This document shows, piece by piece, positions 1-9,800 of a stretch of 64,000 bases of DNA. Every line of letters starts with the position of its first letter. The stretch's first letter is position 1. The DNA comes from Litorivita pollutaquae (GTDB lineage Bacteria; Pseudomonadota; Alphaproteobacteria; Rhodobacterales; Rhodobacteraceae), in assembly GCF_003205515.1 (NCBI RefSeq), contig NZ_KZ826481.1:228660-292659 (forward strand), read 5' to 3'. A program made the position numbers and the translations under genes. The notes under the pieces were generated by a model, which saw only the letters and a list, made by a program, of their open reading frames with translations, did no database searches and was not told the origin of the DNA.

Positions 1-242
1 CCACGCAGAACGCAGCGTAACCTACATGCCGCAAAGAACCAAGTCAGACCGGAAACATACGCAGCCGCCGTGCGGGCAAACACGCACATGACCCCGATCA
101 AAACACCGGCCTAGAATCGCCTTTTTCGGGGCGGCGGTGGAAACGGCCGAGTTCAATCCCTATGCCAGTCATCGGGCCACATCCGCAAAGACCATATCCC
201 GACAGGCCTTGCAGCATCTTACATTAACACATGAAATCAAAG
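1..242. other. Left-edge non-coding stretch
   Basis: No convincing gene. The only open frame here runs through the tRNA downstream and has no ribosome binding site. Part of a gene beyond the left edge could begin here, but nothing in the sequence shows it. Confidence 0.5.
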
Positions 243-327
243 TGGTGCGGGTGAAGGGACTTGAACCCCCACGCCTCGCGGCGCCAGAACCTAAATCTGG
301 TGCGTCTACCAATTCCGCCACACCCGC
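243..327 (-). tRNA. tRNA-Leu (anticodon UAG)
   Basis: On the minus strand a class II tRNA can be folded. The acceptor arms GCGGGTG and CACCCGC pair perfectly and are followed by an encoded ACCA. The anticodon arm CCAGA-TTTAGGT-TCTGG carries TAG, which reads CUA leucine codons. A long variable arm follows, as in leucine tRNAs, and the T-loop has the normal GGTTCAAGTCC form. The gene is 85 nt including CCA. It stands alone, with no integrase or repeated 3' end nearby that would suggest an occupied attachment site. Confidence 0.95.
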
Positions 328-543
328 ATCCATGGCCGTGATCCGCAGTGCGGGGGCCGAATGAGGCGTGCAATAGCAAATCCCGTGGCCGGTTGCGAGA
401 GAAAAATCATCCAAATGCGCCGGCCCGCCGTTTGCTCAAAATGGCGACAAATGCCTGTGGCCGCAAAGCGGTAAGTAACGAATTCTTTTGCTTTGCATTG
501 CTACACGAAACACACGCCGCCCCCTAACCCCCTCGAGGTCCCC

Positions 544-3081
544 ATGTCCCGATTGATCACCAAACTCTCCATTGGACACATCATGTTCTTGTTCATCGCC
601 ATCGGATTCGCCGTGGCGTTGTTCTTCGCGCAAATGCAATTGCGCGACAAAATGGAAAAATCGCGCGAACTTGAATCGCTGCCGCATTTTGCCACCTTGA
701 GCCGCGCACTCGGCATGATGGTACATGAGCTGCAATCGGAGCGTGGGATGACATTGGTTTATCTGACGTCAGGCGGCAGGATTCTTGGCCCGGAGTTGCA
801 AGAGCAACGCGCCCGTGTCGACAAAATGCGCGACACGCTCGACGCACGTATCGCCGCCGACCGCCCCTTCCTTCCGGCGCCTGTCGCAGAACGGGTCACT
901 GCGCTATCGCAACATCTCGAAACGCTTTTGGCCGGGCGTCAGGCCGTCGATGGGCGCGCGATTTCTCCCGGCGAAGCGGCCGGCGCCTATACCGAATTTC
1001 ATCACGAGGCATTCGCGGAAATCGGAGATTTGGCGCAAACTGTGCCCTCGGGACGGTTGTCTTACTTGATGCAACGCCACTCCATCTTGCTATCCGCCAA
1101 AGATATGGCCGGCCTTGAGCGGGCCGTGGGCGCAAGCGGATTGAGTATGGCCGCAAGCGATACCGGGACCGGCGTATTCAAAATGGAGACACTGATCCGC
1201 TTCCGCGAACTGATCAACCAACAAAGCGCTTTGCATAACCACGTTTTGGCCACCTCTTCGGATGCGGTGGGCACGGCGTTACAAGAGGCCCTAATGAGCG
1301 ATGTCGCCCAACAAATCAAAGAATGGCGCACCAGCATTCTCGATGATGATGCCGTGATGATGGGCGATATTTCCGTTACGAATTGGTTCGCTGCCCAAAC
1401 AGCCAAACTGGACATGCTGCTCGCGGTGGAACGGCAAAGTGGTGATATTTTGCAAGCCGAGGCAGATGCCGCCGCCGGTCAGGCACAGGCCGCAATGATG
1501 CAAAACTTTATTCTTCTCGGTGTGGCCCTATTGGCATCAAGCGTATTGTGCTTTGTCATCTATCGTAGCTATCGCGCTGCCCTCGCCTGTATTTTTGCCC
1601 CGATGGACGCCTTGGCAAAGGGCGACACCGACGTGGATATCCCCAACATGACCCGTCATGAATTGGGCCAAGTCGCCAGCGGTTTGCGGGTGTTTCGCGA
1701 CAATGCCGCCGCGCGCAAAGCTGCCGTTGCTGCCGAAGACAAGGCCCGCGACACCGCCGTTAAAGAGATTGCCGATGTAATCGAAAGTTGCAAAAATGGC
1801 CACTTTGACAAATTCATCGACCTCGACACCAAAACCGGCACGTTCCAAACCCTGAGCGCCGCGATCAATGACATCGTCAAACTTTCCGGTGAGGCCATCG
1901 ATACCCAGCACCGTTATGAATCCGATAAACGCGCGAAACGCGAAGCCGCCGAAAAACGCGCCGCGAAAGCCTCGGCAGAACTGGCCACGGTTGTTGAGGC
2001 CTGCTCGAACGGCGACTTCTCCCAACGTGTGCCCGAAGACGACAAGACCGGCAGCTTCCTCGACCTGTCCAAAGGCGTGAACCGAATTTCCGAGGTGACG
2101 GAGCACGGGCTTGAAGATATCCGCATGGTTCTGGCCGGATTGGCCGAAGGCGATTTGACCCGCGAAATGCATCCGGACCACCACGGCTTATTCGGCGATA
2201 TCCGCGATGCGGCCCAACGCACGACACAGGTTCTTGCAAGCATCGTCAATGATATCAACGGATCGGCGACGCTGGTCGGCGAGACTGCGGGTGGGTTGGG
2301 GCGCTCGGGCGTTGAATTGGCCGCCCGCACGGAAGAGCAAAATGCCGCCGTGCAGTCCTCCAGCGAGACCATCTCGGCCCTGGCCCGTGGGGCCACCGAC
2401 AATGCCAAGGAAGCCGATGATGGCGCGAAAATGGCACTGACCCTACGCGATGTTGCGCAGGGCGGCGCGCGCACCGTCAGTGAAGCGGTCGAAGCCATAG
2501 GGCATGTAGAATCGGCCTCCAGCCGCATCGCAGACATCACCAGCACCATCGACGAGATCGCCTTCCAAACCAACCTTCTGGCGCTCAATGCTTCGGTCGA
2601 AGCCGCGCGCGCCGGATCGGCGGGCAAAGGCTTTGCGGTGGTGGCCACCGAAGTGCGCGGCCTCGCGGGGCGCTGCGCCGACGCGTCACAACAGATCGCT
2701 GCGCTGATCGCGGAGAATGTCCGCGAAGTCGAAGGCAGTGCGCGCCACGTCAAAAACAGCGGCGAGGTCTTCGAGCAAATCCGCGACGGGATCGAACCTT
2801 TGGTGACGATGATCTCTGCCATCGCCGAACGGTCGAGCGAACAAAGCGAACGGGCGCAAACCGCCCAAGGTGCCGTGGCCGAAATTGCCGTGGCCACCAA
2901 TCAAAACGCCGAGTTGACCCAACAATATGCCTCCGTGACCGAAACCCTTGCCCATAACAGCGAGACACTGCGGGATCTGATCGGCTTCTTTAACGTCGAT
3001 GGCATGGGCAAACGCTCCGACGGGGACGGCTTCGCCGGGGATGCGGGCGCCCAACACCGCCACACCTATGACGCGGCATGA
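544..3081 (+). CDS. Methyl-accepting chemotaxis protein with NIT-like sensor and multiple HAMP modules
   Basis: Inner-membrane chemoreceptor of 845 residues. It has a first membrane segment at about residues 11-29, a periplasmic region to about 318, a second membrane segment at about 320-340 and a long cytoplasmic part. The periplasmic region contains RALGMMVHELQSERG, typical of nitrate/nitrite-sensing (NIT) type sensor domains. A canonical HAMP follows the second membrane segment, and three further HAMP-like helical modules begin near residues 409, 480 and 528. The kinase-control tip (IDEIAFQTNLLALNASVEAA) lies at about 669-690, so coupling to CheW/CheA is expected. No CheR-tethering pentapeptide is seen at the C-terminus. 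I chose ATG 544 (MSRLITKL), preceded by GAGGT, over an upstream in-frame start. The ligand is inferred only from domain type. No che genes are in the window. Confidence 0.9.
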   Translation: MSRLITKLSIGHIMFLFIAIGFAVALFFAQMQLRDKMEKSRELESLPHFATLSRALGMMVHELQSERGMTLVYLTSGGRILGPELQEQRARVDKMRDTLDARIAADRPFLPAPVAERVTALSQHLETLLAGRQAVDGRAISPGEAAGAYTEFHHEAFAEIGDLAQTVPSGRLSYLMQRHSILLSAKDMAGLERAVGASGLSMAASDTGTGVFKMETLIRFRELINQQSALHNHVLATSSDAVGTALQEALMSDVAQQIKEWRTSILDDDAVMMGDISVTNWFAAQTAKLDMLLAVERQSGDILQAEADAAAGQAQAAMMQNFILLGVALLASSVLCFVIYRSYRAALACIFAPMDALAKGDTDVDIPNMTRHELGQVASGLRVFRDNAAARKAAVAAEDKARDTAVKEIADVIESCKNGHFDKFIDLDTKTGTFQTLSAAINDIVKLSGEAIDTQHRYESDKRAKREAAEKRAAKASAELATVVEACSNGDFSQRVPEDDKTGSFLDLSKGVNRISEVTEHGLEDIRMVLAGLAEGDLTREMHPDHHGLFGDIRDAAQRTTQVLASIVNDINGSATLVGETAGGLGRSGVELAARTEEQNAAVQSSSETISALARGATDNAKEADDGAKMALTLRDVAQGGARTVSEAVEAIGHVESASSRIADITSTIDEIAFQTNLLALNASVEAARAGSAGKGFAVVATEVRGLAGRCADASQQIAALIAENVREVEGSARHVKNSGEVFEQIRDGIEPLVTMISAIAERSSEQSERAQTAQGAVAEIAVATNQNAELTQQYASVTETLAHNSETLRDLIGFFNVDGMGKRSDGDGFAGDAGAQHRHTYDAA

Positions 3082-3261
3082 TCACGGCGGAGGGGCCCTT
3101 CCACCTTGGACAAAGTGGCCGGTCGGGAGGGGCGCCGGGGCCGTGCATTCGCGCCACATCCGCCGCGCGCAAGATCTCAAAGGTCAAATTCCTTAGCAAT
3201 GTCCTTAATGCTGCCTTAATCTCATTTAATAAATTGAGGCAGACAAACAGCGAGAAACGCC

Positions 3262-3780
3262 ATGAAACCGAATACGGTCGGGCGCTCGGAAGCAAAGCTT
3301 TCCACCAAGAGCGCACAGAGTGAAGAAATCCTACACGCCCAAGGCCTGATGGCCGGAAGCATTGTGTTGACCCTCGAAGGTGAGATGCCGGTGGAATTTC
3401 TCTCGCCCGGAGATCGCGTGATCACCCGTGACAGCGGCATGGCCGTGATCCGCCACGTGCATCGCCGGTTGGCCCATATCGAAACCGTTCAGATCAAAGC
3501 CGGATCTCTCGGCCATGCCCGCCCCGAAAGCGACGTGACATTGCCCGCGAGCCAAGAGATCCTGATCCGCGATTGGCGCGCAAAGGCGGTCTTCGGCAAT
3601 AAACAAGCCTTGGTGCCTGCCCGCCGTTTGGCCGATGGTGAGTTTGTCACACTGCAGCACGCGCGCGACGTGACCCTGCACATGATCGAATTTGACCGTG
3701 AGCACGTGATTTATGCCGATGGGTTGGAATTGTCCTGCCCGCTTTTGCAACACGCTGTTCAACAGGCCGAAGCGGCCTAA
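3262..3780 (+). CDS. Hint (hedgehog/intein) domain protein lacking the nucleophilic Cys
   Basis: A 172-residue protein that is almost entirely one Hint-type fold: MAGSIVLTLEGEMPVEFLSPGD, then VITRDSGMAVI and a C-terminal strand block. Such proteins are frequent in Rhodobacteraceae, often as a C-terminal module of larger secreted proteins. Here the module stands alone with about 28 N-terminal residues and no signal peptide. The family start is usually Cys-Phe-x-x-Gly-Thr; the matching stretch is Gly-Leu-Met-Ala-Gly-Ser, so the splicing/cleavage Cys is missing and autoprocessing is unlikely. A weak GAGAAACG precedes the ATG, and a rho-independent terminator follows directly, so it is monocistronic. 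Biological role unknown. Confidence 0.75.
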   Translation: MKPNTVGRSEAKLSTKSAQSEEILHAQGLMAGSIVLTLEGEMPVEFLSPGDRVITRDSGMAVIRHVHRRLAHIETVQIKAGSLGHARPESDVTLPASQEILIRDWRAKAVFGNKQALVPARRLADGEFVTLQHARDVTLHMIEFDREHVIYADGLELSCPLLQHAVQQAEAA

Positions 3781-3816
3781 GCGCCCTTTCACCTCCCGAC
3801 ATGTCCTGATTTCCCA

Positions 3817-3851
3817 CAAGGCGCCCAATCTGTTGGGGGCCTTGTTTCGTT
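3817..3851 (+). terminator. Rho-independent terminator of the Hint gene
   Basis: A 12-bp stem with one mismatch (CAAGGCGCCCAA, loop TCTG, TTGGGGGCCTTG) is followed by TTTCGTTT on the plus strand. It ends one base before the stop codon of the convergent nnr gene. Confidence 0.75.
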
Positions 3852-5552
3852 TCAGGCAACGCCAAGCGCGCGCATCACCTTTGGCAATTCCTCGGGCAGG
3901 TCTTCGGCAATCAACCCCGGCCCGAAGCTTCGCGCGCACTCTACATGCAGGTAAGCCCCCATTTCAGAAGCAACCAACACCGGCATACCCCGCGCCAACA
4001 GCCCCGTGATGAAACCCGCCAAAACATCGCCCGATCCGGCCGTGGCCAACCACGGCGCGGCGCGGCTGTAATATGCCGGCGACAGGATCGCGCGGCCGGT
4101 TTTGTCGGCAATCACCGTATCAAGGCCCTTGTAGAGCACCGAACAGCCTGCTGCGGCTGCGGCCTCGCGGGTTGCATCCACTTTGGAATAGGCCGGACCA
4201 GAAATCGCCAAGGCCTTCAGTCTGGCGGATATCTGCGGAAAGAGACGCGCAAATTCACCCGCATGAGGCGTCAAAATGCAATCATCGTGCAGCAATGCCA
4301 TCAATGCGGGATCTTGCGAGAGCGCCGTCAGCGCATCCGCGTCGAGCACAGTTTTGCGTTTTGCACGCAAAGCAACCGGCAAAAGCGACGCCGCGCGCGC
4401 GATCCCCATCCCCGGCCCGAGGCAAAGCGTGGTGATGCGGCTGTCTTTGAGGGCTTCATGTAAATCCTCGGCACTGTCGATGCGAGCGGTCATGATCGAT
4501 GTCACCTGCGCCGTCACCTCCGGCATCGCGGCGGCCGGCACGCCAAGGCTCACCACCCCCGCGCCGATCCGCAACGCCCCGCGCGCCGCCAATCGCGCCG
4601 CACCGGTTTTTCCCGCAGCGCCGCAAAGAACCAAAGCATGGCCGTAGGTGAATTTATGGCTGCCCGCGCCGCGATATTTTGAGAGCATCGCCATATCATA
4701 CGTCAAATGCCGCAGCTGCGGATCAGCGTCGCCCTTTGGCCCGTCACGCATGAAAAGCTTGGGAATACGCAGCCCTTTCGCAGGATGTCGCGTTTCGCCT
4801 TTGGCCGCAAGATTGCGTTTTTGCCAATCCGAAAGGCCGATATCCTTGACCACCACCTTGCCGCAGACCGCCGGACCCTCCGCGAGAAAATGCCCCGCTT
4901 TGGCCGATTGGAACGTCACGGTGAGCGCGGCGAACCGGTCTGAATACACCGGCGCGCCGTGGGGCCTTGCGTCCAGCAGGTTTGCGATTGCCTCGGGGGG
5001 CGGCGGGACCAACACGCGGCCACTGTCGAGGCAAAGGCCCGAGGGCGCATCGACGGATACCATTCGCGCGGCATAATCATCCCCACCCGCGCCGCCAAGG
5101 TGGCGCAGAAATTGCGCCAATTCACCATCAGGCGCGCGCGACAGGCCCGTGCCGAAAATCGCGTCGATGTAGATGTCTGCGGTGTTGCGCCCGTCTTTGC
5201 GAAAGTCTTTCTCCGACAGCGGCAGCACATCACCCAGCCTGCACCATAGGTCATAATTCGTTTTTGCATCCGGCGGCAGGGTCTCAGGGGCGCCATAGAG
5301 AAAGACCTGCACCTCCCATTCACGCTCCATCAAAAGCCGCGCGATGACAAAGCCGTCGCCGCCGTTGTTGCCCGGCCCGCAAAGCACCACGGCACGGTAA
5401 GAGGATTTTGCGAGGGCTGGCCATTCCTCCATGATCGCCTCGACCACGCCCGCGCCCGCGCGTTCCATCAATTCGAGCCCCGTGACCCGACCGGATTCGA
5501 TAGCAGCAGCTTCGATGGCCCGCATTTGGGCAGTGGTCAGCAATTCAGACAT
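3852..5552 (-). CDS. nnr: Bifunctional NAD(P)HX epimerase / ADP-dependent dehydratase
   Basis: Repairs hydrated NAD(P)H: the N-terminal YjeF_N domain epimerises R-NAD(P)HX and the C-terminal ribokinase-like domain dehydrates the S form using ADP. The epimerase motif GPGNNGGDGF is at about residues 59-68. The dehydratase domain has LCLGPGMG and the conserved AGSGDVLAGF near residue 505. At 566 residues the length fits the usual two-domain bacterial fusion. ATG 5552 (MSELLTTAQM), with GTGGGAAATGCC upstream, is preferred to a TTG twelve codons earlier. It is divergent from glnB. Cytoplasmic housekeeping enzyme. Confidence 0.93.
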   Translation of the reverse strand: MSELLTTAQMRAIEAAAIESGRVTGLELMERAGAGVVEAIMEEWPALAKSSYRAVVLCGPGNNGGDGFVIARLLMEREWEVQVFLYGAPETLPPDAKTNYDLWCRLGDVLPLSEKDFRKDGRNTADIYIDAIFGTGLSRAPDGELAQFLRHLGGAGGDDYAARMVSVDAPSGLCLDSGRVLVPPPPEAIANLLDARPHGAPVYSDRFAALTVTFQSAKAGHFLAEGPAVCGKVVVKDIGLSDWQKRNLAAKGETRHPAKGLRIPKLFMRDGPKGDADPQLRHLTYDMAMLSKYRGAGSHKFTYGHALVLCGAAGKTGAARLAARGALRIGAGVVSLGVPAAAMPEVTAQVTSIMTARIDSAEDLHEALKDSRITTLCLGPGMGIARAASLLPVALRAKRKTVLDADALTALSQDPALMALLHDDCILTPHAGEFARLFPQISARLKALAISGPAYSKVDATREAAAAAGCSVLYKGLDTVIADKTGRAILSPAYYSRAAPWLATAGSGDVLAGFITGLLARGMPVLVASEMGAYLHVECARSFGPGLIAEDLPEELPKVMRALGVA

Positions 5553-5660
5553 GGCATTTCCCACGGCATCCACGACAATCGTTTTCAAACTGCATAAATT
5601 TTACGCACATCGCGCAATATTCAGGCGCAGACTCTGGATTCCCCTTGGCTCCCAGCGTAG

Positions 5661-6074
<414 letters not shown>

Positions 6075-6156
6075 TCGCGCCATAGAATTCCGCGGCACGT
6101 TCTAACCGGCGGGCCGCTGCGAAGATCAAAATTTCCAAACGAGAAGGGACAAGGGA

Positions 6157-7563
6157 ATGAGCATTCAGGCAGTTCTCAAGCAGATGAAAGACGAAGAGAT
6201 CGAATATCTCGACGTCCGTTTTACCGACCCGCGCGGCAAGTTGCAGCACGTCACAGTGATCTGCGATGAAGTCGACGAAGATTTCCTCGAAGGTGGCTTC
6301 ATGTTCGATGGCTCCTCCATCGAAGGTTGGAAATCGATCGAAGCTTCGGACATGAAGCTGATGTTCGATACCGAAAGCACCTACATCGACCCCTTCTATG
6401 CCGAGAAAACCCTCTGCATCCATTGTTCGGTTGTTGAACCGGACACCGGCGAAGCCTATGCCCGCGACCCGCGCGGCACGGCGCAAAAAGCCGAAGCCTA
6501 TTTGAAATCGTCGGGCATCGGCGATGCGGCCTATATGGGTCCAGAAGCGGAATTCTTCCTCTTTGACAACGTCAAATATGCCAACACCATGAACAAAGTG
6601 TCCTATGAAGTCGACGCGATTGACGGCGCATGGAACACCGACACCGATTACGAGATGGGCAACATGGGCCATCGTCCGGGCGTCAAAGGCGGCTACTTCC
6701 CCGTCAACCCGACCGACGAATCCCACGACATCCGTGCTGAAATGCTTTCGACGATGAAGCGTCTGGGCATGAAAGTGGACAAGCACCACCACGAGGTTGC
6801 GTCTTGCCAGCACGAGCTTGGCCTCGTCTTCGGCACATTGACCAAACAGGCCGATGAGCTGCAAAAATACAAATACGTTGTGCATAACGTCGCGCATGCC
6901 TACGGCAAAACGGCGACCTTCATGCCCAAGCCCATCGCAGGCGACAACGGCACCGGCATGCATGTGAACATGTCGATCTGGAAAGATGGCAAGCCATTGT
7001 TTGCAGGCGACAAATACGCTGACCTGTCGCAAGAAGCGCTGTACTACATCGGCGGTATTTTGAAGCACGCCAAAGCGTTGAACGCCTTCACCAACCCGTC
7101 GACCAACAGCTACAAACGCCTGATCCCGGGTTTTGAAGCGCCGGTTTTGCGCGCCTATTCGGCAAGCAACCGTTCGGGTTGTGTGCGTATCCCATTCGCG
7201 GAGAGCCCCAAGGCAAAACGCGTCGAAGCGCGCTTCCCCGATCCGGCTGCGAACCCCTACCTGTGCTTCGCGGCGCTCTTGATGGCCGGCCTCGACGGCA
7301 TCAAGAACAAAATCAATCCGGGCGAAGCCATGGACAAAAACCTCTACGATCTGCCGCCTGAAGAGTTGGCCGATATTCCGACGGTTTGCGGCTCCTTGCG
7401 CGAAGCGATGGAAGAGCTGTCCAGTGACATGGACTTCCTTTTGGCCGGTGACGTGTTCACCAAAGACCAGATCGAAGGCTATATCGACCTCAAGATGGAA
7501 GAAATCGAACGGTATGAGCACACGCCTCACCCCGTCGAATTCCAAATGTACTACAGCTGCTAA
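6157..7563 (+). CDS. glnA: Glutamine synthetase type I (GSI-beta)
   Basis: Catalyses ATP-dependent condensation of glutamate and ammonia, the main ammonia-assimilation step, as a cytoplasmic dodecamer. It is 468 residues with the expected motifs: DGSSIEGW, the ATP-site block [16 protein letters not shown], and the adenylylation loop NLYDLPPEE. Its tyrosine is residue 397, exactly as in E. coli, so the enzyme should be inactivated by GlnE under PII control. AGAAGGGACAAGGG supplies the ribosome binding site. A strong terminator follows 25 bp after the stop, closing the glnBA unit. Confidence 0.98.
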   Translation: MSIQAVLKQMKDEEIEYLDVRFTDPRGKLQHVTVICDEVDEDFLEGGFMFDGSSIEGWKSIEASDMKLMFDTESTYIDPFYAEKTLCIHCSVVEPDTGEAYARDPRGTAQKAEAYLKSSGIGDAAYMGPEAEFFLFDNVKYANTMNKVSYEVDAIDGAWNTDTDYEMGNMGHRPGVKGGYFPVNPTDESHDIRAEMLSTMKRLGMKVDKHHHEVASCQHELGLVFGTLTKQADELQKYKYVVHNVAHAYGKTATFMPKPIAGDNGTGMHVNMSIWKDGKPLFAGDKYADLSQEALYYIGGILKHAKALNAFTNPSTNSYKRLIPGFEAPVLRAYSASNRSGCVRIPFAESPKAKRVEARFPDPAANPYLCFAALLMAGLDGIKNKINPGEAMDKNLYDLPPEELADIPTVCGSLREAMEELSSDMDFLLAGDVFTKDQIEGYIDLKMEEIERYEHTPHPVEFQMYYSC

Positions 7564-7588
7564 TCTCTTAGGGTTACAGCGAAAGGAA

Positions 7589-7615
7589 GGGGCGTCCGTT
7601 TCGGGCGCCCCTTTT
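7589..7615 (+). terminator. Rho-independent terminator of glnA
   Basis: GGGGCGTCC and GGGCGCCCC pair around a GTTTC loop, followed by TTTT. It lies directly after glnA. Confidence 0.85.
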
Positions 7616-7797
7616 GCCGTCCGGTGCGTTGATGCGGGCGCGATGGGGCCTTTGACCTGTGTTGGATCGAACCTGCGCGCCCCTGCCCCGCGACGTGCAT
7701 TTGCATATCATCATTGATTGCGCGGGGTTCGAACTTGCCTCCTCTGCCCTGCCCGCTACAGTCGGGGCGCTTAACCACTTTGCCTTTGGGGGGCTGC

Positions 7798-8598
7798 ATG
7801 TCGCGTCTGTTGAAAATCTCTACCCTTTTGCTGACGCTGGGTCTGGCTGCGCCAACCGCTGCCGCGCCATGCGGCAACACAGCCTCCGGCTTCGAGGCGT
7901 GGAAGGCCGATTTTGCCAAGGAAGCGAAGAAAGCAGGCGTGAAATCCAAAGGCATCGCGGCACTCAAAGGCACCCAATACGCCAAGCGCACCATCGCCGC
8001 CGACCGCAACCAAAAATCCTTCAAATACAGTCTCGACAAATTCATGCAGCTGCGCGGCGCCGATACGATCGTCGCGCAGGGGCGCAAACGCAAAGCCCGC
8101 GATGCGGCGTTTTATGCAGCACTTGAGCAACGATACGGCGTGCCGGCGGGGGTAATTTTGGCCATTCACGGCATGGAAACCGGATTTGGTCATTTCATGG
8201 GCGACAGCAATGTCGTCTCCTCGATCACGACGCTGGCCTATGATTGCCGCCGCTCGGAGTTTTTCACCGGACACACGCTGGCGGCCTTGCGGCTTGTGGA
8301 TCGCGGCGTGGTATCACCCAAAAGTATCGGCGCGAAACATGGCGAATTGGGCCATACGCAATTCTTGCCCGGCAATGTCGAAAAATACGGCGTGGACGGC
8401 AATGGCGACGGGCGTTTGGATATGAACAACCTGTCCGATGCCATGGCCTCTACCGCGAATTTCCTGTCGAAAAAGGGATGGAAAACCGGCAAGGGTTATC
8501 AAGAGGGCGCGCCGAATTTTCGCGTGATCAAGCAATGGAATGCGGCTGGCGTCTACCAAAAAGCCATTTCCATCATGGGTGCGCGCATCGACGGATAG
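7798..8598 (+). CDS. Lytic murein transglycosylase (MltB-like, SLT_2 family)
   Basis: A periplasmic peptidoglycan lytic enzyme of 266 residues that cleaves glycan strands to 1,6-anhydro-muropeptides. A Sec signal peptide (about residues 1-23, ending PTAAA) precedes a short Cys-containing mature start; there is no clear lipobox, so it is probably soluble. The catalytic glutamate is Glu127 in AIHGMETGFGHF. The C-terminal HTQFLPGNVEKYGVDGNGDGR is typical of the MltB branch. ATG 7798 is taken because it gives the signal peptide and follows a G-rich box; earlier in-frame codons would bury the signal sequence. Shorter than classical MltB, as usual in this order. Confidence 0.9.
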   Translation: MSRLLKISTLLLTLGLAAPTAAAPCGNTASGFEAWKADFAKEAKKAGVKSKGIAALKGTQYAKRTIAADRNQKSFKYSLDKFMQLRGADTIVAQGRKRKARDAAFYAALEQRYGVPAGVILAIHGMETGFGHFMGDSNVVSSITTLAYDCRRSEFFTGHTLAALRLVDRGVVSPKSIGAKHGELGHTQFLPGNVEKYGVDGNGDGRLDMNNLSDAMASTANFLSKKGWKTGKGYQEGAPNFRVIKQWNAAGVYQKAISIMGARIDG

Positions 8599-8794
8599 GC
8601 GCGCGGCGTCTTGACAGAGCCGCATAGGGCGGCGTAAAGCGCGCATATGGGGCGCAGGCCCCCGCCGCTCGCGCCCTTTGGGTTTGGTGAAGTCCTGTTC
8701 AACACGATCCGTTTTCATGACCCCCACTTTGGTCACGGATGGATGGCAATGCGAGCCCCGTCTGCCCCATGTGACCCATTAGGGACCTGAAAAC

Positions 8795-9223
8795 ATGGAT
8801 ATTTCTCTACCTTCCCGCGACGCCCTCAAAGCGCAAGCCAAACGGATGCGCGCCGCTTTAACCGATGCGGGCACCCCGATCACCCATGCCGCCGCGCTCG
8901 AAGCGGTGGCCGCTCAATGGGGGTTTCGGGATTGGAACACCGCACAGGCCGCCGCCGGTGATGCGCCGCGCCGCCGCTTCCAAATTGGTGAGGAGGTGCA
9001 CGGGCGATACCTTGGCCAGAACTTCACAGGCCAAATCAAAGCCAGCGCCGAAATGGGCCATAACTGGCGGCTGACAATCGTTTTTGACGAGGCAGTCGAT
9101 GTGGTAACCTCGGTGCATTTCTCCAATTTTCGCAAGCAGGTGAATTGCACGGTGAACAGCCAAGGTGTCAGCGCCGCCGCCACGTCGGATGGTGAACCAC
9201 AGATGCGGATATTATCGAGATAA
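8795..9223 (+). CDS. Small glyoxalase-superfamily protein
   Basis: A 142-residue protein opening with MDISLPSRDALKAQAKRMRAAL, then a motif that reads as 'H-A-A-A-L-E ... QWGFRDWNTAQA'. This N-terminal helical pattern recurs in small Rhodobacteraceae proteins annotated as glyoxalase superfamily (Glyoxalase_8-type). The second half, residues 62-130, looks like a small beta-barrel (EEVHGRYLGQNFTGQIKA). No catalytic residues can be assigned and the substrate is unknown. It is separated by 196 bp from the transglycosylase and ends against a hairpin shared with the convergent gene. Confidence 0.7.
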   Translation: MDISLPSRDALKAQAKRMRAALTDAGTPITHAAALEAVAAQWGFRDWNTAQAAAGDAPRRRFQIGEEVHGRYLGQNFTGQIKASAEMGHNWRLTIVFDEAVDVVTSVHFSNFRKQVNCTVNSQGVSAAATSDGEPQMRILSR

Positions 9224-9228
9224 GCACG

Positions 9229-9251
9229 GCAGCGGGCCGTGCGCCCGCTGC
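9229..9251. terminator. Hairpin between convergent genes
   Basis: A perfect 9-bp GC stem (GCAGCGGGC, loop CGTGC, GCCCGCTGC) lies in the 34-bp gap between two convergent genes. No T-tract on either side, so the terminator role is an inference from position. Confidence 0.4.
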
Positions 9252-9257
9252 GCGCGC

Positions 9258-9800
9258 CTACCCCATCACGAGGCAATAGCGCCGTTTATAGTCGAGCACA
9301 TCCTCAACAAACTGTGCCGCTTTTTCGGGGCCCTCAACGCCCTCGTGCAAAATGAATCCGCTGTCCTTGTACTGGAACACATAGTGGTAAGGCGCCTCGC
9401 GCGGCGAAGGATCAAAGGGCGGTTTGGGATTGCGAAACATCGGCTTTTCATGCCGCGCCTGAAAGGGAGGCCTCATTTTAAAAAGGACCATCGTCGCGCT
9501 ATGATCGCCGAATTTCTCTATATGTATGTAGCGCAGCCCATCCTTCTGCTTGGGAAAGTCGAGCCCCTGCATCTCCAAGCGGAACACCGTCCAAAGCGCT
9601 TCAGGATCTTCGCCTTCGGGTTTCCACACATAGGTCCATAGGACACATCCCTCGACCTCTGCCGCATGGCGCACGCCTTCAAATTCATGTGCCCCATTGG
9701 CCGCGATCCGCGCCGCAAGGGCGATCTGTTGGGCGTCTTGGGCGCCACCCGACGCCGCCGCACCAAATATCAAAGCAAGGGACAACAGGAAGGGTTTCAT
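9258..9800 (-). CDS. Secreted hypothetical protein
   Basis: A 180-residue protein with a clear Sec signal peptide (MKPFLLSLALIFGAAASGGA, cleavage near residue 20). The mature part is rich in aromatic residues and has single Cys residues near positions 52 and 176. I do not recognise a family. Its start ATG overlaps the stop of the upstream heme-dependent N-demethylase-like gene by four bases (ATGA), so the two are translationally coupled and may act in the same process. The predicted location is the periplasm; function unknown. Confidence 0.75.
   Translation of the reverse strand: MKPFLLSLALIFGAAASGGAQDAQQIALAARIAANGAHEFEGVRHAAEVEGCVLWTYVWKPEGEDPEALWTVFRLEMQGLDFPKQKDGLRYIHIEKFGDHSATMVLFKMRPPFQARHEKPMFRNPKPPFDPSPREAPYHYVFQYKDSGFILHEGVEGPEKAAQFVEDVLDYKRRYCLVMG

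Noticed and set aside
243-327. tRNA-Leu as an integration site for a mobile element
   Set aside because: No integrase, no duplicated tRNA 3' end and no change in base composition are seen beside it.
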